A stretch of 64,000 nt of DNA from contig NZ_JARUBE010000003.1 of NCBI RefSeq assembly GCF_029626035.1, positions 2,356,001 through 2,420,000 of the forward strand, in the 5' to 3' direction. A program made the translations under genes and the position numbers. Shown here piece after piece: positions 31,089-40,171 of this stretch. Under the pieces are notes generated by a model. That model did not search any database. It was not told the DNA's origin and saw only the letters and a list, made by a program, of their open reading frames with translations. The stretch is from Micromonospora sp. WMMD980. GTDB lineage: Bacteria > Actinomycetota > Actinomycetes > Mycobacteriales > Micromonosporaceae. Position 1 is the first letter of the stretch. Every line of letters starts with the position of its first letter.

Positions 31089-33092
31089 ATGCCCAAGCGG
31101 GTAGTCACGGATCCGGCACACGACCGGGGGCCCGCGATCCTCGCGCCGGCCCGGTTCGGCGGTTTTCCCGGCCCGGTCCGGGAGCAGGTGCACGGCAACT
31201 CGCTGTGGCGCCTGCTGCGGACCACCGACGCCAAAACGATCGGCCTTCTCTATCTGGGCACGTCGTTCCTCTTCTTCCTGGTCGGCGGAGTGCTCGCGCT
31301 CGTGCTGCGGGCCGAACTGGCACGGCCCGGCATGCAGTTCCTCTCTCCCGAGCAGTACAACCAGATGTTCACCATGCACGGCACGATCATGCTGTTGCTG
31401 TTCGCCACCCCGCTGGTGTTCGCGTTCGGCAACTACATCGTGCCGCTGCAGATCGGCGCGCCCGACGTGGCGTTCCCCCGCCTCAACGCGTTCGCGTACT
31501 GGCTGTACCTGTTCGGCGGCACGATGGTGGTGGCCGCGTTCGTCACGCCGCAGGGCGCGGCGGACTTCGGCTGGACGGCCTACACGCCGTTGAGCACCGC
31601 CCAGCACAGCCCGGGCGTCGGCGCGAACATGTGGGTGGTCGGGCTGGCTCTCTCCGGCCTGGGGACCATCCTCGGGGCGGTCAACCTGATCACCACCATC
31701 CTGACCCTGCGCGCGCCCGGCATGACGCTGTTCCGAATGCCGATCTTCACCTGGAACCTGCTGCTCACCAGCCTCCTGGTGATCTTCGTGTTCCCGCTGC
31801 TGGCCGCCGCGCTGTTCGCGCTCGCCGCGGACCGGATCCTGCACTCGCACGTCTACGACCCGACCACCGGCGGCCCGATGCTGTGGCAGCACCTGTTCTG
31901 GTTCTTCGGCCATCCCGAGGTCTACATCGTGGCGCTGCCGTTCTTCGGCATCATCACCGAGATCATCCCGGTCTTCTCCCGCAAGCCGGTCTTCGGCTAC
32001 ACCGGACTGGTGCTGGCCACGCTGACCATCACCGTGCTGTCGATGGCGGTCTGGGCGCACCACATGTTCGCCACCGGCCAGGTGCTGCTGCCGTTCTTCA
32101 GCATCCTCAGTTATCTGATCGCGGTGCCCACCGGGGTGAAGTTCTTCAATTGGATCGGCACCATGTGGAAGGGACAGCTCACGTTCGAGACGCCGATGCT
32201 GTTCGCCGTCGGCTTCCTGGTCACGTTCCTGCTCGGCGGCCTGACCGGGGTGCTGCTGGCCAGCCCGCCGGTGGACTTCCAGGTCACCGACTCGTACTTC
32301 GTGGTGGCGCACTTCCACTACGTGCTCTTCGGCACCATCGTGTTCGCCGCGTTCGGCGGCGTCTACTTCTGGTTCCCCAAGATGACCGGCCGGCTGCTCG
32401 ACGAGCGACTGGGCAAGATGCACTTCTGGACCATGTTCATCGGCTTCCACGCCACGTTCCTGGTGCAACACTGGCTCGGCGCCGAGGGCATGCCCCGCCG
32501 GTACGCGGACTACCTGCCCAGCGACGGATTCACGGTGCTGAACGAGATCTCCACGGTGGGATCGTTCATCCTCGGCGCCTCCACGCTGTTCTTCATCTAC
32601 AACGTCTGGAAGTCCTGGCGGTACGGCGCGATGGTCACCGTGGACGACCCGTGGGGCTTCGGCAACTCGCTGGAGTGGGCGACCACCTGCCCGCCGCCGC
32701 TGCGCAACTTCGACCGGATGCCCCGGATCCGCTCCGAGCGCCCCGCGTTCGACGCCAAGTACGGTCCACTCGTCTCCGACCTCGGCCGCGACCTGCCGCA
32801 GCGCAGCACGAGGCCACCGCAGCACTTCGCCGAGGAGCTGCGCCACGAGAGGCGGACGCCGGAGTCGCCGGCCGCCGAGGGCGCGCACGGCGCCCGCGAG
32901 GCGGTGGAGTACCAGCCCGCGCCGCAGTCCGGCGCGCGCCCGGTCGACGTGCCGGAGCCGGAGGGAGTGATCCGGGCCAGCTTCGAGGAGACCGACGAGC
33001 CGGAGGAGAACATCCTCGGCGCGGAGCGGAGCGATCCCCCGAACGATCGGTGGCGCCACCCGCGCGGACACGGCGACTCCCGGGACAACTAG
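31089..33092 (+). CDS. ctaD: Cytochrome c oxidase subunit I
   Basis: A 667-residue haem-copper oxidase subunit I with twelve membrane helices. Haem and copper ligands are visible: MHGTIM (haem a His), WFFGHPEVY (CuB His and cross-linked Tyr), AHHMF (CuB pair) and [11 protein letters not shown]. It ends in an approximately 115-residue hydrophilic acidic/arginine-rich tail absent from the usual ~560-residue core. No other oxidase subunit is nearby, so this is probably a second, stress-regulated ctaD used with subunits encoded elsewhere. Confidence 0.93.
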   Translation: MPKRVVTDPAHDRGPAILAPARFGGFPGPVREQVHGNSLWRLLRTTDAKTIGLLYLGTSFLFFLVGGVLALVLRAELARPGMQFLSPEQYNQMFTMHGTIMLLLFATPLVFAFGNYIVPLQIGAPDVAFPRLNAFAYWLYLFGGTMVVAAFVTPQGAADFGWTAYTPLSTAQHSPGVGANMWVVGLALSGLGTILGAVNLITTILTLRAPGMTLFRMPIFTWNLLLTSLLVIFVFPLLAAALFALAADRILHSHVYDPTTGGPMLWQHLFWFFGHPEVYIVALPFFGIITEIIPVFSRKPVFGYTGLVLATLTITVLSMAVWAHHMFATGQVLLPFFSILSYLIAVPTGVKFFNWIGTMWKGQLTFETPMLFAVGFLVTFLLGGLTGVLLASPPVDFQVTDSYFVVAHFHYVLFGTIVFAAFGGVYFWFPKMTGRLLDERLGKMHFWTMFIGFHATFLVQHWLGAEGMPRRYADYLPSDGFTVLNEISTVGSFILGASTLFFIYNVWKSWRYGAMVTVDDPWGFGNSLEWATTCPPPLRNFDRMPRIRSERPAFDAKYGPLVSDLGRDLPQRSTRPPQHFAEELRHERRTPESPAAEGAHGAREAVEYQPAPQSGARPVDVPEPEGVIRASFEETDEPEENILGAERSDPPNDRWRHPRGHGDSRDN

Positions 33093-33165
33093 CAAGGCGG
33101 GCCCCCGGTTGCCGCATCCGGCAGCGGAGGGGCCCCGGCCCCGCTTGGCACCCGCGCACCCGCGC

Positions 33166-33210
33166 ACCCGCGCACCGGCTCGCCGAGAAGGCGGGCCGGT
33201 GCGCGGGTTT
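33166..33210. terminator. Terminator between ctaD and the sigma factor gene
   Basis: Perfect 13-bp arms (33166-33178 and 33196-33208, ACCCGCGCACCGG and its complement) with a 17-nt loop, followed by TT on the plus strand. It lies between converging genes. The left arm belongs to a short GCGCACCC tandem run at 33150-33175. Confidence 0.65.
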
Positions 33211-33218
33211 GCGGCTGT

Positions 33219-34358
33219 TCAGTCCCCGGCGGGCAGGCCGGCGGCGGTGAGCGAGCGGCGCACCGCCGGCTGCACGCGGGTCAGGCGCAGCGGCACCCCG
33301 GTCCGGGCGGCGGCATCGCGACCGGCCATCAACGCCGCGATCCCGCCGGCGTCGAAGCCACCCGCGCCGACCAGGTCGACCACCACCTCGCGGGGCTGCC
33401 CGGTGACCGCCTCCAGCACGGCCCGGCGCAACTGGTCGGCGCCGGCCCGGTCGACCTCGCCGCCGACCTCCACGACCACCCGGTCCCCGTTCTGCCGGAC
33501 CGAGATGCGGGCCTTGGCCGGTTCGGCCTCGGCCTCGGCGGCGCCGTTCTGCCACGGCGGCGGCGCCTCGGCGAGCATCGCCTGGCGCAGCCAGGTCAAC
33601 GCCCGGGACAGCAGCCGGGACACGTGCATCTGCGAGATGCCGAACCGGGCGGCGATCTCCGCCTGGGTCTGGTTGCCGTAGAAGCGCATGGCCAGGATCC
33701 GCCGCTCGCGCCAGGGCAGCCGGTGCAGCAGGCCGCTGACCGTGACCCGGTCGTCGACCGACTCCAGCGCGTTGTCGGACTCGCCCACCAGGTCGCCGAA
33801 CTCGGCCGAGCTCTCCCCGCCGACGGGCGCATTGAGCGACGCCGGACTGTAGCCGGCGGCCGACTCCAGCGCGGCGAGGATCTCCTCCTCCGGCGTCTCC
33901 AGCCGTTCGGCCAGCTCGGCCACCGAGGGCGCCCGGGACAGCTCGCTCGTCAGCGTCGCCGTCGCCTGGCCCACCTCGAGGATCAGGTCACGCAGCCGGC
34001 GCGGCACGTGCACGCCCCAGGTGCGGTCGCGGAAGTGCCGTTTGATCTCGCCGACGATGGTGATCGCGGCGTACGCGGTGAACGAGCCGCGTTCCGGGTC
34101 GTACCTGTCGACGGCGTTGACCAGACCGAGCCGGGCCACCTGCTCCAGGTCCTCCAGCGGTTCCCCGCGGCCCCGGTAGCGGCGGGCCAGCCGGCCGGCG
34201 AACGGCAACGCGAACCGGACCAGATCGTCGCGCGCCTCCTGCCGCCGCTCGGGTGGCAGCCCCTCGATCCGGGCCGCGTACGCGAGCGCCGCCGCGTCGA
34301 GGTCCTCCAGGCCCCGATCGGTGGTCGGTGGTGTGGGTGTGGCGGTCTGTCCGAACAT
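33219..34358 (-). CDS. SigB/SigF-family sigma factor fused to a C-terminal STAS domain
   Basis: A 379-residue protein. Sigma region 2 (about 45-115: EDLEQVARLGLVNAVDRYD, AAITIVGEIKRHFRD), region 3 (about 120-200) and region 4 (about 210-262: AEIAARFGISQMHVSRLLSR) place it in the SigB/SigF/SigG group. After a linker, residues about 283-376 form a STAS domain with FDAGGIAAL where antagonists have IDSSGL, so the phosphoserine is lost. Normally sigma and antagonist are separate. ATG 34358 has GGGAGG 5 nt upstream. No convincing SigB-type promoter was found before it. Confidence 0.88.
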   Translation of the reverse strand: MFGQTATPTPPTTDRGLEDLDAAALAYAARIEGLPPERRQEARDDLVRFALPFAGRLARRYRGRGEPLEDLEQVARLGLVNAVDRYDPERGSFTAYAAITIVGEIKRHFRDRTWGVHVPRRLRDLILEVGQATATLTSELSRAPSVAELAERLETPEEEILAALESAAGYSPASLNAPVGGESSAEFGDLVGESDNALESVDDRVTVSGLLHRLPWRERRILAMRFYGNQTQAEIAARFGISQMHVSRLLSRALTWLRQAMLAEAPPPWQNGAAEAEAEPAKARISVRQNGDRVVVEVGGEVDRAGADQLRRAVLEAVTGQPREVVVDLVGAGGFDAGGIAALMAGRDAAARTGVPLRLTRVQPAVRRSLTAAGLPAGD

Positions 34359-34584
34359 CCGCGCCTCCCTCGCCGAAGGGTCCCCCGCCCGGTCGGAAAC
34401 CGGTCGTGCGCGTGGTCGGGCCACGCACCGGGTGAGGAAGTTGGGTTACGTGACGGATTACGTCGAAAGCGGTGGCTGCGCGCCGCACGGCGTCGTGGGC
34501 CGTTCCGCGGCGAGCGGTCTTCCCGCTCCGTAGGTACTCAATCACGGACCGCAGGATCGCGAGGATGTTTCGCCAGGTTGCCGG

Positions 34585-36000
34585 TCAGCAGACCAGCAGG
34601 CCCTGGTGGGCGCCGGCGTCCCGGAGCGCGGCGAGGGCCTCGGCCATCGCGAGCGGCGGCGGCGCGGGCAGGTCACACGGCTGGTTGCGCAACACCTCCC
34701 TGGCCCGTCGGGTCGGTACCGAGGCGACCGGGTAGCCACGGGCCGCGCCCCGGTCCAGGGCTCGCCGCCGGCGTCCGAACCCGGCCACGGCCAGCCACTG
34801 GGGCAGGCCGGCGAGCGCGGGCGACCGCAGCCCGGGCGGCTCCGGCAGCACGTCCACCGAGCTGAACGGCTCGCTGCCGGCGAGCCACCACTCGACGCCC
34901 TCGACCCGGCGACGGGTGGCGTTCTCGCACCAGTAGGGCACCAGCCCGGCGCGCAGCACCTGCCCCGGGTCGAGCAGCCGGCCGCACTCCACCACCAGCC
35001 GGTCCCCGGTCTTGCCCGCCCGGCGCAACCAGCGTCGGTACAGGTCGGCGGTGGCCGCGCTCAACGCGTCCGGCTGCGGCACGAGCACCCGGTGCAGCGG
35101 GTGCCCGTGCCGGTCGCCCCACTCCCGCGCGCCGTGCTCGAAACCGGAGTCGACGCCGTGTTCGGCGAACGCCGCCGACGCGGTCACCTCCGGGGCGCTC
35201 CAGCGGGTCTCGTCGCCGCCGGCCGCGCGCAGCACGTGCCGCAACGTACGGGCGTCCGGGTGGAAGTCGACCGGGTCGAGGCCGCTGCCCGGGCAACCGG
35301 CCTGGAAGCTGTGGCCGGCGCCGGTGTCGCGGACCGGCCATGTGCGCACGTCGTGCAACAGCAGCACCGGCGCCGCCGGCTCCAGCCGGTCGGCCAGGAA
35401 CCGCGCGTACGCCCCGGGCAGCGTCCGCCAGCGGGCGGTGAGCGTCACGGTGGCCCCGGCGGTCACGCCGCGGCTCGCCGGACAGTGCACCTGCCGCACG
35501 TGCACCCGGGGGTTGCCGGCCAGCAGCCGCCCGGCCAGCGCCGCGCCGTGGTCGAGCGCGGCGTCGGGCCGGTCCACCGCGCCCCGGCCCCACTGCGCGG
35601 TCAGCTCGAAGCCGGCGGGCAGCCAGGGCACGCCGAGGGCCACCGCCAGGTGCGCCGCCGCGCCGTGCGGGGAGCCGAGCACCGCCCCCGGCCAGCGCCG
35701 GTCCGGGTACTGATCGACGAACCAGCCGGCCACCCGCTCGGCGTCGACGCGGGCGACCTGGGCGGTGGTGAGCGCGGCCCGGCCGGCAGCCCGGCTCGCG
35801 GCGGCGCGGCGTACCGGATCGGGCGTGCCGGCCAGCCGGGCCCGCGGACCCGGATGGCCCAGGTCGCCGCAGTCGTCGCCGCGCAGCGCCCGAGCCGTCG
35901 CGGCGACCAGGGTACGGGCGGCGCTGCCCACCGCCACCACCCGCTCGCCGGACAGCCCGGCGTCCCCCGCCGACCTCCGCCTGCCTCGTTCGCTCACCAC
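34585..36000 (-). CDS. Hypothetical protein, about 471 aa
   Basis: No family recognised. The protein is soluble, without signal peptide or membrane spans. Visible blocks: VVAVGSAARTLVAAT, VAGWFVDQYPDRRWPGAVLGSPHGAAAHLAVALG (alpha/beta-like), VLLLHDVRTWPV, and a histidine/aspartate-rich middle (FQAGCPGSGLDPVDFHP). The last 100 residues are basic. Codon use is native. The start is GTG 36000 or the adjacent GTG 35997; the frame is open further upstream only through the rearranged CDGSH region. A GTTT-N15-GGGAAG element precedes it. Confidence 0.7.
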   Translation of the reverse strand: MVSERGRRRSAGDAGLSGERVVAVGSAARTLVAATARALRGDDCGDLGHPGPRARLAGTPDPVRRAAASRAAGRAALTTAQVARVDAERVAGWFVDQYPDRRWPGAVLGSPHGAAAHLAVALGVPWLPAGFELTAQWGRGAVDRPDAALDHGAALAGRLLAGNPRVHVRQVHCPASRGVTAGATVTLTARWRTLPGAYARFLADRLEPAAPVLLLHDVRTWPVRDTGAGHSFQAGCPGSGLDPVDFHPDARTLRHVLRAAGGDETRWSAPEVTASAAFAEHGVDSGFEHGAREWGDRHGHPLHRVLVPQPDALSAATADLYRRWLRRAGKTGDRLVVECGRLLDPGQVLRAGLVPYWCENATRRRVEGVEWWLAGSEPFSSVDVLPEPPGLRSPALAGLPQWLAVAGFGRRRRALDRGAARGYPVASVPTRRAREVLRNQPCDLPAPPPLAMAEALAALRDAGAHQGLLVC

Positions 36001-36009
36001 GCGGCCCGG

Positions 36010-36034
36010 CTTCCCGTCCCTCTGGGGTCTAAAC
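36010..36034 (-). promoter_or_regulatory. Weak SigB-like promoter candidate
   Basis: On the minus strand GTTT (36034-36031), 15 nt, GGGAAG (36015-36010), ending 9 nt before GTG 36000. Transcription from it would be nearly leaderless. The -10 is off consensus. Confidence 0.3.
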
Positions 36035-36160
36035 GGGGCATCTCCCCACGGCGCGGACCAACGCCCGGTCGGGTGTCGTCGCGCCGCCGAACCGCCGTCT
36101 CGTGCGCCAACGGCACGGCGGTGCGGGTTGGGCCCGGGTGGGACGGGCACTGCACGGCGC

Positions 36161-36316
36161 ATGCCCGACGACGAGAGCACGCCGGCCGCGACCGTCACCC
36201 CATACCGGGACGGACCGCTGCTGGTACCCGGCGACTTCGCGCTCGCGACACCGGAGGGCGAGCCGATCGAGCGACGCCCGGGCACGGTGGCGCTGTGCCG
36301 CTGCGGCAAGAACGCG
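36161..36316 (+). pseudogene. Truncated CDGSH iron-sulfur protein gene
   Basis: The first 52 codons (GPLLVPGDFALATPEGEPIE, then TVALCRCGKN) match the start of a CDGSH [2Fe-2S] domain protein up to the first two cysteines. The expected K-P-F-C-D-G-S/T-H segment, which carries the third cysteine and the histidine ligand, is missing. After codon 52 the frame runs on to 36556 in sequence that reads as the antisense of another gene. The protein cannot hold the normal cluster. Confidence 0.65.
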
Positions 36317-36498
36317 CGGACCAGGCGGACAGCACATGGCCGGCGAGGACGCGGTCCAGCGCCAGCCCGGCGGCCGCCCCGGACAGCACGTCCCCGGCGA
36401 GCGCCGGCTCCCGCCCGGACCAGCCCGCCGCACATGTCGTGCACGGCGATCTGCTCGTGTACCGCGTCGGCCTCGACGTGCTCGTCGTTGGTGGACAA
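36314..36498 (-). pseudogene. Frameshifted C-terminal fragment of an iron-containing redox enzyme (haem-oxygenase-like)
   Basis: On the minus strand DEHVEADAVHEQI, then AEPALAGDVLSGAAAGLALD and RVLAGHVLSAW read as the end of the haem-oxygenase-like iron-containing redox family that commonly neighbours CDGSH genes. The two parts are in different frames; one extra base in the run at 36410-36412 explains this. The N-terminal two thirds is absent. It abuts the CDGSH fragment end to end in the opposite direction, so an inversion with deletion has occurred. Confidence 0.55.
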
Positions 36499-36552
36499 GC
36501 GGGACCTCTCGGGCCGTCGAACGCCTGTTCGCAGTGCCCCGGTCGGGTCCGG

Positions 36553-38310
36553 CTAAACGAGGTCCTCGGCCGCGATGGCCTCGGTCTTGATCACCCGCTC
36601 GCGCACCCGCCGGGCCGCGTCGCCGTCGGCCACCAGGCCACGCAGGTCCGCCAGCGCCGGTTCGGGCACGTCCAGCGGCACGGCCGGGTCCACCACCGCC
36701 TCCAGCACGCTGGGCCGGTCCGCCGCGAGCACCTCGTCCCACGCCGCGCCGACCAGGTCCGGCCGGTCCACCCGGACGCCGTGCAGGCCGAGCAGCCGCG
36801 CCCAACCGGCGTACGGCACGTCGGGCCGCCGATCCACCGACGCGCCCGGGGGACGCCCCCCGCCCACGCCCGACTGGTCCCGGTTGTTCAGCACCAACAC
36901 GACCAGCCGGGGATCCGGCCACTCGGTCCAGTGGTGCGCCACGGTGATCAGCTCGGCCAGTCCGTTGAGCTGCATCGCCCCGTCGCCGAGCAGCGCCAGC
37001 ACCGGCTGGTCGGGCCGGTCCAGCTTGGCGGCCACCGCGTACGGCAGGGCGCAGCCCATCGAGCCGAGCGTGCCGCAGAGCCGGGCCTGTACGCCCGGCG
37101 GCAGTTCCAGGTGCCGGGCGTACCAGTAGACGACCGAGCCGACGTCGACGGCGACCGACGCCTCGCGCGGCAGCCGTGCGGACAGTTCGCGGAGCACCAG
37201 TTGCGGATTGACCGGCTCGGCCGGCACGGCGGCCCGGTCGGCGGCATCGGTGCGCCAGCGGTCCACCGCGCTCTCCACCACGCCGCGCCACTGCGTATGG
37301 GTCCGCTCCGGCACCCGGGCCAGCAGGGCGCGCAGCGTGTCGGCGGCGTCGCCGACCAGCGGCACGTCGACCGGGTAGCGGGTGCCGCTGCGCCGCCCGT
37401 CGATGTCGATCTGGATGGTGCGGACCTGTCCCGGCAGTGGGAACCAGTCGGTCCACGGGTCGTTCGTGCCGATCATCACCAGCGTGTCGCAGCCGCCCAT
37501 GAGCTGCGCCGCCGCCGTGGTGCCGACCTCGCCGAGCACGCCGGTGTGGAACGGCAGCCGCTCGTCCAGCACCGGCTTGCCGAGCAGCGACGTGGCCACG
37601 CCCGCGCCGAGCCGGTCGGCGAGCGCGACGATCTCCTCGGCCGCGCCGTGCGCCCCCTGGCCGACCAGCAGCGCCACCCGCTGCCCGGCGCCGAGCAGCG
37701 AGGCGGCGGCGTCCAGGTCGGCGTCGTGCGGCAACACCCGGGCCAGCGGCTCGCCGGGCGTCGCGGTGACCACGCCGGCGGCCTGTGGCAGCAGGTCCGG
37801 CACGGGGGTCACCTGCAACGCCCGGGGCAGCACCACGCAGGTCGGGCTGCGGGTCGCCGCCGCGGTCCGGAACGCCTGGTCCAGCAACGCCGGCACCTGT
37901 TGCGGGCTGCGGCCGTAGCGGACGAACTGGTTGCACACGTCGCCGAAGAGCCGGCTCAGCCCGATCTCCTCGTGCGCGCCGCCGAGCGGGCCGCTGACGT
38001 CCTCGCCGATGATCGCCACCACCGGCTTGCTGTCCAGCTTGGCGTCGTAGAGGCCGTTGAGCAGGTGCACCGCGCTGGGGCCCTGGGTGGCCAGGCACAC
38101 CCCGATGCCGCCGGTGAACTTGGCGTGCCCGGTGGCCATGTAGGCGGCGGTCTCCTCGTGCCGGGCCGGCACGAACGCCGGGTCGCCGCCGGCGTCGTCG
38201 AGCGCGGCCAGCAGCGGGGCGAGCGCCGCGCCGGGATAGCCGAAGGCCCGCGGTACCCGCCAGGCCCGCAGGCGCTCGACCACCAGATCGGCGACGGTAC
38301 GGTCAGCCAT
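36553..38310 (-). CDS. Thiamine-diphosphate-dependent enzyme (pyruvate oxidase/acetolactate-synthase-like)
   Basis: A 585-residue protein with the three domains of the POX/ALS family: N-terminal pyrimidine-binding part with the catalytic Glu in RHEETAAYMATGHAK (about 51-52), central domain, and C-terminal pyrophosphate-binding motif LLGDGAMQLN...VLNNRDQS (GDG-x-N type). Annotated relatives are called thiamine pyrophosphate-requiring proteins; they are not the biosynthetic IlvB. Reaction uncertain (pyruvate or 2-oxo-acid decarboxylation or oxidation). ATG 38310 overlaps the stop of the baeRF-like gene by 8 nt (ATGGCTGA). Confidence 0.87.
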   Translation of the reverse strand: MADRTVADLVVERLRAWRVPRAFGYPGAALAPLLAALDDAGGDPAFVPARHEETAAYMATGHAKFTGGIGVCLATQGPSAVHLLNGLYDAKLDSKPVVAIIGEDVSGPLGGAHEEIGLSRLFGDVCNQFVRYGRSPQQVPALLDQAFRTAAATRSPTCVVLPRALQVTPVPDLLPQAAGVVTATPGEPLARVLPHDADLDAAASLLGAGQRVALLVGQGAHGAAEEIVALADRLGAGVATSLLGKPVLDERLPFHTGVLGEVGTTAAAQLMGGCDTLVMIGTNDPWTDWFPLPGQVRTIQIDIDGRRSGTRYPVDVPLVGDAADTLRALLARVPERTHTQWRGVVESAVDRWRTDAADRAAVPAEPVNPQLVLRELSARLPREASVAVDVGSVVYWYARHLELPPGVQARLCGTLGSMGCALPYAVAAKLDRPDQPVLALLGDGAMQLNGLAELITVAHHWTEWPDPRLVVLVLNNRDQSGVGGGRPPGASVDRRPDVPYAGWARLLGLHGVRVDRPDLVGAAWDEVLAADRPSVLEAVVDPAVPLDVPEPALADLRGLVADGDAARRVRERVIKTEAIAAEDLV

Positions 38311-39427
38311 CGCCCCGCCCCGGGGTGCCGGCGTCGACGTAGCGCAGCACCGCGCCGACCCCGTCGGTCAGCTCCGGCGCCTCCTCCGGCGCGAGCACGG
38401 TCAGGTCCGCGTCGGTGCCGATCAGCGCGCGCAGCAGCGCCGCGTCGGCGCGTACCTTCTGCGGGTCGGCCACCGACATGTCCGCGAGCTGCGCCGGGTC
38501 GGTGGCGATCTCGGTCGGCTCGGGGCCGACCCACAGCTCACCGTCGGCGGACGCGTCGTCGACGAGCAGCATGGTGTCCACCTGGTTGCGTTGCAGCGCG
38601 GCGACCACCGCGTCGAGCCCGGCGCCGACGTCCTCCTGCACGCCGAAGCGGTCCAGCGCGGCGGCGATCCGCCGGTCGGCGACCTCGGCGACGGTCTGCA
38701 CGGTGAGGTCGTCCATCAGCGTGTCGTCGGAGCCGCTGGTCCGCGCCCCGGCGTCCGTGCGGACCAGCACGTCCTGCCAGCGCTCCGGTAGCTGGGCCGC
38801 GATCATGCCGGTGGCCCGGATGTCGCCGGCCACCACGACCACGTCGGCGCCGACGCGCTCGGCCAGGTCGGCGGTGGCGGCCGCGGCGTCGCCGGCGTTG
38901 TGGTGCCACGCCTCCATGGCGGCACGCTGGTAGCGCGACTGCGACCAGCCGCCCGGCCGCACCCGGCGCAGCTGCCGGCTCTCCCGGCCGGTCACCTGGG
39001 CCCGCCGGGGCACCCCGCCGGCGCTGACCGCCATCGCGTCCGCGCCGGTGCGGTCGGCCAGCACGCGTACCCAGGCGACCTGCTCGCCGCGTTGGGCGAC
39101 CAACGGCATGGTGTGCGGCAGCGTGGCCCAGGTGGCCAGGTCGCGCAACGGCGGCGCGGAGAGGTACTCGGTGAGCACCACCCGACCCCGGCTGGCGAAG
39201 ACCGCGATGCCGTAGTCGCCGGGCATCGGCTCGTGCCGGCGCACCACCTCCTCCACCGCCTCCACGGTCACCTGGTCGGCGCCCTGGGCCAGCAGGTCAC
39301 CCTTGAGTGCCCGCCAGCGCAGGTCGACCTGCGGGCGGGAGTCGTGGGTGTCCCGGGAGGCGTCCAGGTAGACCGAGCACCACGGCCCGGGACGGTCGTA
39401 GAGCGGGCGCAGGAAGGACAGCTGCAT
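38303..39427 (-). CDS. baeRF-like protein (Rv2629/Vms1-eRF1 fold)
   Basis: A 374-residue protein: WCSVYLDASRDTHDSRPQVDLRWRAL, the central VVVVAGDIRATGMIAAQLPER and a C-terminal NQVDTMLLVDD. This matches Rv2629-type proteins of the bacterial eRF1-like (baeRF) group, proposed to act on ribosomes or peptidyl-tRNA and induced by hypoxia in mycobacteria. Family recognition is from memory. ATG 39427 has a weak GGGTAT -10 upstream (39458-39463) without a clear -35. It is the first gene of an operon with the thiamine-diphosphate enzyme. Confidence 0.75.
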   Translation of the reverse strand: MQLSFLRPLYDRPGPWCSVYLDASRDTHDSRPQVDLRWRALKGDLLAQGADQVTVEAVEEVVRRHEPMPGDYGIAVFASRGRVVLTEYLSAPPLRDLATWATLPHTMPLVAQRGEQVAWVRVLADRTGADAMAVSAGGVPRRAQVTGRESRQLRRVRPGGWSQSRYQRAAMEAWHHNAGDAAAATADLAERVGADVVVVAGDIRATGMIAAQLPERWQDVLVRTDAGARTSGSDDTLMDDLTVQTVAEVADRRIAAALDRFGVQEDVGAGLDAVVAALQRNQVDTMLLVDDASADGELWVGPEPTEIATDPAQLADMSVADPQKVRADAALLRALIGTDADLTVLAPEEAPELTDGVGAVLRYVDAGTPGRGDG

Positions 39428-39550
39428 GCTCGACCCCTTTCCAGCTCGGCCGCACGCATACCCGCACCCCGGCCGAGTTCACCTGCACCCCTCACCGGGG
39501 CGTGACCGCCGTTCATTCACGTCGTTCAACCCGAAGGATCGATACCATCT

Positions 39551-40120
39551 GTGCACGCAACGGAACTCTCGGTGGTGAACATGGACACGGACCTGCACGC
39601 CCGACGCCCGGCGCATCCGACCGAGCGCGTCGTCACCGGACGCCTGGTCCGGCTGATGGAGGGCTACGCCCGGGAGGTACGCGTGGGCCAGCCGGTGCTG
39701 GTCGCGGTGCTGACCGCCGCCGGCGTGGTGGGGTTGCTGCTACGGGTGGTCCGCGCGTTGCTGAGCAGCGGCGGCGGCGGTGCGAAGCGCAGCTTCAAGG
39801 ACCTGAAGAAGGGTCCGGAGTTCCTGGTCACCCCGGTGCGGGTGCGCGACGCCGCGGACCGCCTGGTCGAGGTGGAGCTGCACGGGCACCTGCCGCAGAG
39901 CGCGCTGCACCCCGGCGACCACGTCCAGCTCACGCTGCGCGCGCAGCGTGACGCGGACCTGCCGCCCCGGATCGAGCGGATCGTCAACCTGACCACCGGG
40001 CAGTTGCTGACCCCGCGCACCGCGACGCTCTGGTCACACCTGGGCCCGGCGCTGCTGCTGCAGGCGCTGCTCGGCGCGTTCCTCGTGCTCGCCGTCGCCG
40101 CCTGCTCCGCGCTCACGTGA
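39551..40120 (+). CDS. Hypothetical membrane protein
   Basis: A 189-residue protein (or about 179 from ATG 39581, MDTDLHARRP). Two hydrophobic spans lie at about 46-70 and 165-187; between them is a soluble beta-rich domain (FLVTPVRVRDAADRLVEVEL, HPGDHVQLTLRAQ). No family recognised. Divergent from the baeRF-like gene. A 51-nt repeat begins directly at its stop codon. Confidence 0.65.
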   Translation: MHATELSVVNMDTDLHARRPAHPTERVVTGRLVRLMEGYAREVRVGQPVLVAVLTAAGVVGLLLRVVRALLSSGGGGAKRSFKDLKKGPEFLVTPVRVRDAADRLVEVELHGHLPQSALHPGDHVQLTLRAQRDADLPPRIERIVNLTTGQLLTPRTATLWSHLGPALLLQALLGAFLVLAVAACSALT

Positions 40121-40171
40121 AAGGAGGGGCCCCCTGTTAACGCCTCCGGTATAGGCGGGGCCCCCTGTTAA
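40121..40171 (+). repeat. 51-nt GGGGCCCC/TTAA interspersed repeat, copy A
   Basis: Contains two direct copies of GGGGCCCCCTGTTAA (40126-40140, 40157-40171) around a small hairpin GCCT...AGGC. The stop codon of the DUF3817 gene lies in its last TTAA. Copy B, in inverted orientation, lies 403 bp to the right. It may act as a terminator or a REP/MITE-like element. Confidence 0.85.

Noticed and set aside
33150..33175. Short GCGCACCC tandem repeats
   Set aside because: They are better explained as part of the terminator stem between converging genes.
34359..34424. GTTT...GGGGGACC upstream of the sigma gene as an autoregulatory promoter
   Set aside because: Spacing is too short and the -10 lacks GGGTA; not convincing.
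34606..38706. A 1366-codon plus-strand open frame
   Set aside because: Low-complexity R/G/P/H composition and fully antisense to three recognisable minus-strand genes.
39458..39463. GGGTAT upstream of the baeRF-like gene as a SigB-type promoter
   Set aside because: No GTTT/GTTA-like -35 at 14-17 nt; left out of the regulon list.
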